64,000 nt of DNA from Ischnura elegans (lineage: Eukaryota; Arthropoda; Insecta; Odonata; Coenagrionidae). Every line of letters starts with the position of its first letter. The stretch's first letter is position 1. The translations under genes were made by a program, and so were the position numbers. Below, piece after piece: positions 55,811 to 64,000 of the stretch. The stretch lies in assembly GCF_921293095.1 (NCBI RefSeq), contig NC_060251.1, forward strand, positions 59,909,585-59,973,584. Reading direction: 5' to 3'. The notes under the pieces are model-generated. The model was not told where the DNA came from, did no database searches, and saw only the letters and a list, made by a program, of their open reading frames with translations.

Positions 55811-58800
55811 TCACGTCGGAATATATAGACCACTTAAAGTTTTATGGCTTTTTTCATCAGGTGTAAATTTATCTTCGATCCACTATCCGCTCGCGGAGTG
55901 AATTCAGAGGATTGATTCGCTTTCGTCGGGTGGTGATGAAATTTTCTGACTTTTCAAACGGCTCATCTTGGGTGGAGGGGAAGTGAGTAGTTGTCAGAGG
56001 GTTCTGGAATGGGCGCTGAAATTAATGGACGTGTCATAAAACGACTAAATCCGAATGGCAATCTGTTGGTGTTATAGATTTTTGCGTAGCGATTCATCGT
56101 ATTGGTGATAGTTTCGTCGTGAACGAAATGACGTGCTTTCCATGGAAATAAAATGGAAGAAATTTGGATTGAGTTTTATGTAGTTTCACCGCTCGATCGT
56201 AATCGGTAATGCCAAATGGGAAATCGAATAATTTTTTTCTTTTCCTTTTAAGGATAACTGTCAGCAAAATGCATCTTTTCCTTCGTTCCATCCTCTATTA
56301 AAAATAATGCGTTGAAAAATCGCAAGAATGCTTTGTTGCGTAAAATATGATTTATCATGATATTTCGCAATGATTTAAGCGCAATATTCACGAACGGGAA
56401 ATTTAATGGTTTGTTTTAACTGACTTTTATGATTGTAAAATTTTTATGACGTCGAAAAATTTTATCTCAAGAACTGATTTTCCGTAACATTTCGGAAATT
56501 GCATAACTTTTTCTTTGTAAAAACGTTAAAATAAAATGAATTATAGTGTGTATGGATAATTTTCAAAAATTTTAATGATTTGCACGTTAATTTACAGCAT
56601 AATATGAATAATATATCAAGTATATAATTGGCCAGTAATTTGATGATGTATATGGAAAGAGGATGAGTTGTTTCAAATATAATAAAAAAAAAGCAGTTCA
56701 CAGATAGCGATATTGACGGATGCATTAAATTTATTTTTCATTATTTATATCACTAATAGAATTAATAATCAACAATTAAAATTATCCATTGATAATTCAT
56801 TTTTAATGACTGAAATTGAATAGTTTGTAGAAATTGATGCTGTATCTTTATAAGGTCAAGTTTTTTAAAATGTTTTTTTTAATTAATCTTAATTTATTGT
56901 ATTTAGTCAGTCACATATTACAGCCGGATAGAAATATTCGATTATCTGATTTTACATAGAGTGGGGTAATATTCCCATTATGAGAACCGCTGTATCATAA
57001 TTCCATTTATTTTTTTGCTCACGGCAAGTAACAGATTCGGTGTCATTCTACTATAAATGAAGTATGCGCACATGATGTATGTATTTTATGTTGATGGGTT
57101 TAGGGGCTTTTCGCTGACGTTCTTCGCAGAACTTCGCGAGCTGGCTTCGCATGGCAATGAGACCGCATTGCGATGCAGAAGACGTCGCTCCGTAAGGTCA
57201 TCCACAGGCTGATGACCCCGGATCACGTTTTGTCTCGCCCTAAGTGTTGGGGCAACCATGGGATTGGCGATGAATACCGAAGGCAAATGATTTCCCGCGA
57301 AATTTCGACTCATTGATCTTTTTTTTCCGTTGGCATTGGTATTTTCCTGTTATTTTTGCTCACTTTTGCTTCATGATGTACCTTCTCTCCTAATAAATTC
57401 CTTTTATGCTTTCATCAGAGATTACGTAACTCCATTCATTATTTTAGAATGTGTCAATCCAAGCGTCTTCAATGGAAATCAGTACCTACAAGGTTGGCGC
57501 GCAGACAATAGTATAACGTCGTGTATTTCTTGCTTCATGCGCTAATGTCATTGTCACGGTGGGGCAAAAATATATTTGATATAAGAGTTTTGAATATAGT
57601 TTCAAGATAATACAATGTATCAAGATTTGATGCTTGGTGAGATAAATGATCTTACTTATTTTCTTTTTAAGTTCTCTCATCTTTCAAGGGTACCACAAAT
57701 TTCTACAGCACCTGATGTCATCTGAGAGGAGAATTATTAATTGGTTTTTTAAGCCAATTTTTTTAACAATTGACAGTTAGTTTGACAACATTGAGATTTA
57801 CTTATGGAGAAGTTGTAGCTTCGCTCTCGAGTGAATACCTACTATACAGTAGTTGAAAGTTATATGATCTAATGCATTGAATAAGGTTGTTACGGATTTT
57901 AAGTATTCATTGTCAGCAATTAGGTAAATATTAAGACTGTGTTCTTTGAACTTCGAAACAGCCTTATTTTTCACCCAAACTATGCGTTTTAACGTATCAA
58001 ATTTTATCACCGTGTTTGTTGAAGATTAAGTTTGATGCAATATGAGCCAAAAAGTGCTCATTGTGCCCACAATGGTCGGTTCGTTTCGAATTATGTAATA
58101 TTTCGACTATTTGCGGTGTCAAAATTGCATTACATATTCAAATGCATTTTTTATGAATGCCAGTGGATTTTTTCGTATGCAGTCCACAAAGTGCTTGTGC
58201 AGTGGGTGATTATCCTCGCACCAGGTGACGTCATTACCCATCCGGTTACAGTTGGAAGCACCCGTGTGGGACTTCCGGTTTGCCGACGCCACAGCTGGAG
58301 GTCAGACTGGGGGTGCTAAGGGAGAAGCAATCCAGCTACAACGAAGATAGGAGGCCAAGTTCAATTTAGCCTCCCACGCATCTCTACCTCTCATTGCTCA
58401 ACCCGCCGGTGGAATGCTCGGCAAAACTGTTCGTACATCTTTGGCCAACTTACCATCGATTTAAAGGAAAAAGTATGCTCTCATTTTTCCCGGAAGTTTG
58501 CTTTGTGTGTAAGTTTAGGTGCTTAGGTGGATGTGGTGGAAGTATTTCATCATGCACTGGTGAATACAATGAAATTTTCCACTTTTTAATACTGTGTAGC
58601 TCGAGGTTCTGTTTTGTTAAACTGTATCATTGAACTCGCAATTGTAATTTTATACCGAAATCGATCGTCGATTAAGTAGTGTTGAAAAGGAAAATTTTAA
58701 TTTATTGACCAGGAGATTTGTGCGTTGTGTTCAGGGATTCGATATAGCCACTACGATAAATACATCTTACATGGATTAGTTCTAATTCCGTAAATATAGT

Positions 58801-60062
58801 TTTTGTATTTCTTGTATACGGAACCTTTTTCCGTGTTTTTAAATTCTTGAGGGAACCATCGACCTTAAATGAAAGAGATGACTTGTTTTACGTTTTCATT
58901 TATATTTTCCAGGTCCATGTAGGGAAGTTAACAAGAAATTCAACTTTTTTATTCCCGCAAATTCTGTTTATTCTTGTATTTGAGAAACTTTTTTGCGTCA
59001 GCGGAGTAGCTAATATTCAGTTTTATGTAATTTTGTGCTTACATATGATCTTATCCACCTCCATCTTCTCTAAATCATCTCTCTCTCTCTCTCGTTGATT
59101 GTGCGATTAACGTTGGCTCATGATCGTGAATTGAAATGAGAAGTGTACAAACTTATTACGCCAGTCAAGCGTTTATTCCAATACTACCGTTTTCAGGTTT
59201 TATTTTTCTCGATGTTCTTGTTTTTGACTCAGTAAATTTTGAGTAAACGAGAGAAGTTTATTTGTGCTTTAAGGATTCTCTGGCGTTTCCTTTGCAAATT
59301 TCCACATGGCCTCCATCAATCACAATAAATGGTCGGAACGAGGCGGCGGGAGTGACTTTCCTTCGGTACACTGAGTTTTTTATAGCTTTTTCCGCAAAAA
59401 AAGTGTGGGCATCAGGTGGAGATCCGGATGAAGTCAACGAGTGTCCAAAATGGGTGTTATAGGGTTCAGAAGGTGGCATGTTTTTGTCTACGTGGAATAT
59501 GGGCAGTCCATAGTGCTTCCTAGGTCTCCATAAAAGTAGATCGAAATTCGCGTTTTCGTAACTCTTGTACGCGGCTGAAAGCGTAATGCTAGGACAAGAA
59601 TGAGGTCCAGGCTTCAGCCGGTGAAATCTATTCTCGCCTCCTCCTTACCCCTCAGTGTTTTCTCTTTCCATTCATGTGATCCGGTGGATTGGAGGCGTGC
59701 GTTGGGCTGCTAGGTTTTAGGTCGCCAACGTATTATTCTGTACCTCCATCCCCTTACCAATCAAACCACACACGATCCAGTTAAAATTAAAGGGACCACA
59801 ACGAGGTCATCGAGTTGCGGTCTTGGCCCCCCCCCCCTGCCCTCGGTGTCCGCTATCCCATCCCCGACTCTTAGGCACTCCCCATCGTCCCTACTAGAAC
59901 CCGTTCCTATTATGGCTATTACATTACCTCCGCCCTTTTCCCCATTACTATTCCCCTGATCATGCTCAGTGCTGGCTGTTATTTTACCTCATTTCTTCAT
60001 TAATTCTTCTGCGCGTTCCGTGCCAGCCCGGGTAACTCTCCGGCGTTTGGGTTTATTGAAGC
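55811..60062. other. Intron sequence, no gene called
   Basis: AT-rich, with a CpG patch at 57080-57320, a CT dinucleotide run at 59080-59096 and a C-run near 59827-59838. No exon with consistent phase seen. Confidence 0.4.
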
Positions 60063-60070
60063 TTCAGTTC

Positions 60071-60347
60071 CAAGGGCGGATCCAAGATTTTCAAGGGGGG
60101 GTCTGACAGGCAAACGGTCTTCTCATATTTGAGATTAAAAACAGCAGACGACAATTACTGTACGAAGTATTCTCTTGGCGCAATACGAAATCTATCAATA
60201 TGAAACTAAGCGATTGAGGCTCCGTAACACACAAAGCAAAATGAAAATAATGATAACCCCATTTAAAAACTTGTCAATATTTTAAGCGTATGCGTGGAGG
60301 GGAGGTGAATTGCTCCCATTCCCCTTCCCTAAATAAATCCGCCTATG
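60071..60347. mobile_element. hAT MITE (family B), 277 bp, with 8 bp target duplication
   Basis: TTCAGTTC is duplicated at 60063-60070 and 60348-60355. The ends CAAGGGCGGATCC and the complement CATAGGCGGATTT match. The interior GAGGCTCCGTAACACACAAA is the reverse complement of the copy at 36402-36656. Confidence 0.9.
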
Positions 60348-62430
60348 TTCAGTTCCGATTCCTATTAATTACGGGTTCGTCCCCTGTAATTTGTATTTTC
60401 TGACTCTGAAGCGTTTGACAAATGAACGTACTCATGATTATATCTGAATGTAATATGAATGCTTTCTCCGCATCCTTCTTCTGGAGGCAGCGAAGCATTA
60501 AAGTCTCTGTCACGGTCAGTGGCTAGTCTTTCAATCCAGAAGTTGATTTGCACAGTTTAGAGTTGAGTTCATCTTGGAATAGGCCGCAAGCGTGTAAAAT
60601 AAACACACTTTCAGGTGTTGAATGAAATGGTTTCCCATACGCCGTACTCTTTTTGGACGAGTTGAGATACTAGATAAAGAAAGGTATTGGGCAAAGGCAG
60701 GCATATAAGGAAATCATTGGGCTCAATACACCATAGTTGGAAAAGGAAAAAAAAGAGGCACGCATTCCTACGTTAACTCACCAAGAAGATATAATTGTTC
60801 GTGTCTCAATGGAGAAATAACCTGCAGAACTGATATTATCAAATTATAAAGTGGAATATTGTTAGTTGAAATGTAACACTCGAAGTTGATATTTCTGGAT
60901 TTTGAAGTAAATTTTCTAAAAATGATAACGTGGGTCACTAAATAATTGTGATGTACAGTCGGTAGAGTAAAATGAGGGCTTGTTTTGAAAATCCCACCAA
61001 AAATATTACTTCGTTTCGCAGTGCAACATATTGACAGTTGATTGTGCCCTTTGATTCGCTGATCGCCTGTGCCAACGTTGATTCCTGCTTTAGAGTCGTC
61101 TTAGTGATCATTGCACGAGAACATTAAGATTTTCACGAGCGCTTGAAATGTGTCTGCCAGGAAGGAAGTTGGGCGTCATTCAAAGTCACTTCATCTCTCA
61201 TTTTTCTGTGTAAAATTTCTGATTTAATGGATTCCAGTGAAGTGCCCAATTGGTTCCTCAATGCCCTCGTTCTGCAAAGTGGGCATTACGATCGTAAAAG
61301 CCCGAGAGTGAGTGCTCATCTCGCAAGACTCAATTGGCGACGGAATTCGTGTGATTACTGTGCCGACGTCCTCCATTCCAGTCGACTGTGTTTTTGACGA
61401 GCTGTCCTCTTCTTTTTTCGTCCTCATGCGCGCGCATTTGGACCGGATAAATGCACCTAAATTAATAGTTTCCGCGCCTTAATAAAAGGCTCATGAAAAG
61501 AGTCCGTGACATTCATAAGGGGTGAATGACCAAGATGAAGCTGTTTTTTTACATTGGGTTATCAGTTGATGGTAAATACTTCCTGTATCTACTGGGAATA
61601 ATTGGAAGAAAATTCTGTATCTTCTGAATTTATTTTTGGGACAATCTCATTTTTAAACATTAATTTTTTAGAGATGCACGATGACTTTATAATATTTTTG
61701 TCGTACAGACAATGTGTTTCCGATTACGCTAAATACTGGAAATCGCACCGTGAGTTTTTAGGATATTCTTATCTAGTGTAGGCACCAATAGAAAAATGTA
61801 ACCATTCGAAAAAATTAAAATCGGTTCCAATCCCATTAATGGTCGGTTCTATAGGGATGTACCATAGAATGTATTGCTGTAAAATGCTTTTATATAGCTT
61901 TTTCTAAAGTTGCCATCATTATTTGAATTTCTAGTCACATCCTCATAGTTAAACTAATTTTCGTCGCTTGTATTAAATCCAGGAGTAGCTAGCCTCCATA
62001 GCATTCCAATCCTTGAGCAGTTTGACTCGTCTGGATCGGATCCAAGCAATCACCTTCGTCATCACTGGTGTGCGGAATATTCGCGTCTAAACCCGGCTAG
62101 CATTCCCACACGTTATTGCATGACGTTACTGCCCGATAGGAAATCTGTTGCATTGCCTTTCAACCCGCTGATTCTTTTACAATTCTTCTCGCCTGTGCAT
62201 CGGAGCCGTAGTTACAGAAAACCCAGAGGCCGAAGATGAACCGCTGTTTGTTGCACACACAGCATGTAGCATAAGTTATCACTCCTTTTTTTACTCATTC
62301 TTTCTACTAATTCTTTCTTCTAATTCCGACATAGAATGATCTCAGGTTTTGAATCATCTCGCTATGGTGTATCTTAAAGTTGCCCAACTATTTGTGGATA
62401 TTTAAAACAAAGCTGGCCTTTGACGCAAAT
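60348..62430. other. Intron sequence
   Basis: Nothing recognised apart from the candidate start exon at 61227. Confidence 0.4.
61227..61307 (+). CDS. Weak candidate start exon, 27 residues
   Basis: ATG 61227 reads MDSSEVPNWFLNALVLQSGH then YDRKSPR and meets AGA/GTGAGT at 61308, a consensus donor, in phase 0. Its codons look more coding-like than the neighbours. The phase equals that of the exons ending at 29195 and 31370, so it could be a downstream alternative first exon. It could be chance. Confidence 0.3.
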
Positions 62431-62536
62431 ACTTTTATTTTCCCGACGGATTTTTGCATTTCTGCGCCATATTCAAGGGATGTGTCAGCCTTGAAAATGG
62501 CACAGAAGTGCTGAAATCGGTTGAGAAAATAAAGGT
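62431..62536. mobile_element. Foldback element, 47 bp arms (family F, older copy)
   Basis: The arms 62431-62477 and 62490-62536 are complementary at roughly three quarters of positions (TTTATTTTC, CCGA, TTCTG-GCCAT-TTCAAG). Same plan as the foldback at 8335, more diverged. Confidence 0.75.
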
Positions 62537-64000
62537 AATTATAGAAAAGCATAAAATATATTTTTTACTTTCAGAAAGTATGAAAAGTTTAAAGTATGAT
62601 GAACTTCCACTAAGTGGCGCTTGAAGTTTGCTATTTAATTCTTCTTAAGTTTATAAATATTTACTCTTTCTCGCACAATAATTTAACCAGTTCTTTCCAG
62701 CTCATCCGCTCTGTTGCCTTATTGTACGATTTTAATTCGCTGAAAATACTCAATTCAGTCATGTATACAGGGCGATAATAAAACAAACTTTACTTAAAGA
62801 ATTTTTTCTAGTTTCCTTCGAAGACCATGCTATTCGAGCGTGGCTACATTTTCTCCCTTAATTTCACGTAACTTTTACCAGCTTGAATAAAAAAAAATAT
62901 TTTGACCTCAACTGCGGATCCACTTCGGAGTGAGTAGAATAATCTTATAATTTCATTAAATTCTTCATTTCATTCCTAATGTCTTGTCTTTGCTTGAGGA
63001 CAATAAGCGAAAAAGATCATTACACAGGTAATCTCATCCCCTGCAGTGAGGATGATAGATATATTTCATCCTTAAGTGGGAGAAATCATTCATTATTGAA
63101 TGAAGTTATGTTACTTTCATTTCATTTCTGGTTTTATGAAATGGAGGTAGTAATTTTTTGTGGTAAAATTCTCATTTTCATCCTAATTAGATCCTTTATT
63201 TGTATATACCATTGATACTAAAATCGTTTCCTGGCCACTGTATTTATCCAAAAGAACTTCGCGCCCGTGATACGTGATTTTTATTATTTGGGTTGCGTTT
63301 GTGGTTAACCAACGACAGCTGGGTTGGAGGGAAAAAAGACTATGGGTCTCCTTATTAGGTAATTCAGCTGGCAAAAATTTGACGTTGCGTAAATAAGTTA
63401 TTGGGAGGACTTAAAATTGTTTTCGTTTCTTGGTCTATCGAATTTCTTTCTGGGTCCCAAATAGTTTTATAACTCTTAAATCAGGGGTCTCCGCAGTATT
63501 TATACGGATTTCTTAATAAGCGTAGTGAGCCTAAAATATTTTCTTGCAGTTTTCCGTTTTGGTAATAAGAAATCATGTAATTGTAACCCACTGTGACTCC
63601 GATTGCTGAACAAATTTTTTGTATGCCTAAATTTAACTGTTTAAATTTCCAAATTTATGCTTGTTAATTGTAACTATGCCATCATAATCTTTCTTCGCTG
63701 GAATGAAAACAGAAATTTTCACTCCACGCTCTACCACAGTATGATCGGCACTTGGTAAGTAAACTGCGCAAGTGTTTTTCAGAAAAACGATCCCAACGTG
63801 TAATATGATCCCAGCAAAGAAGCATCGGTATAGTGACACCTCAACCCCCGTTCTTTCCTTCCTATTCGTTTCCTCATCCTCCATCTCCCGGGTCACGCGA
63901 CAACCTGCGTTGTAAACGCTTCGGGTGCAGAAAAGTGTAGGTGTAGTAAAGTGTAAAGAAAAGTCCATTTATCGGTAGAAAAAAGTCGATCGAAATAGAT
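62537..64000. other. Intron or intergenic sequence, nothing recognised
   Basis: AT-rich; the ORFs, including that at 63633-63968 on the minus strand, have no domain or splice support. Confidence 0.4.

Noticed and set aside
57086-57313. CpG-rich patch with a 75-codon minus ORF
   Set aside because: Suspected exon or repeat, but no splice donor or acceptor in phase and no family match.

Overview
The window looks like nuclear DNA of an arthropod, most likely an insect. It is AT-rich, its coding exons are short and flanked by GT-AG introns, it has several tRNA-derived SINE copies, and it is crowded with insect-type DNA transposons (hAT, piggyBac, Tigger) and an R1-like LINE fragment. There are no operons, no bacterial-style genes and no CRISPR. 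Most open reading frames here are chance. All calls are from reading the sequence by eye, so repeat boundaries are usually good to about 10-20 bases; where a target-site duplication is quoted they are exact. Layout: (1) 1-10.4 kb holds fragments of one or two + strand host genes: a partial coding exon at 1-85, and the two last exons of an unrecognised gene (6368-6470 and 9640-9702) with a poly(A) signal at 10341. Their introns carry a possible 3.2 kb inverted-repeat transposon (about 1395-4637), a hAT remnant (about 5500-6138), a SINE, a long foldback (8335-8496) and the start of a Tigger/CENP-B-like transposase. (2) 11.8-14.3 kb is a decayed piggyBac-type transposase gene that seems to contain introns and is split by a 256 bp hAT MITE with a perfect 8 bp target duplication. 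(3) 17.3-27.3 kb is the best host gene: a complete three-exon + strand gene for a CFAP276 (C1orf194) homologue, a ciliary axoneme protein, with an RFX X-box (17307-17319) about 118 bp before its start codon. Its introns hold an R1-clade LINE fragment, several MITEs, an 86 bp perfect-arm foldback and other inverted repeats. (4) 28.9-64 kb begins with two promoter-like GC-rich exons. One ends directly after an ATG (29195). The other encodes 64 residues (31179-31370). Both end in phase 0, which suggests alternative first exons of one gene whose long first intron would fill the rest of the window. That stretch contains only repeats: hAT MITEs, a TTAA-flanked piggyBac MITE, SINEs, foldbacks, a disrupted small ORF and one further weak phase-0 start exon at 61227-61307. 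How it fits together: the host content is a C-terminal gene end, a short ciliary gene and the promoter region of a long gene, all on the + strand. The rest is a record of nested transposition. The most striking points are the X-box/CFAP276 pairing, the intron-bearing piggyBac relic, the recurring foldback family and the stacked phase-0 start exons.
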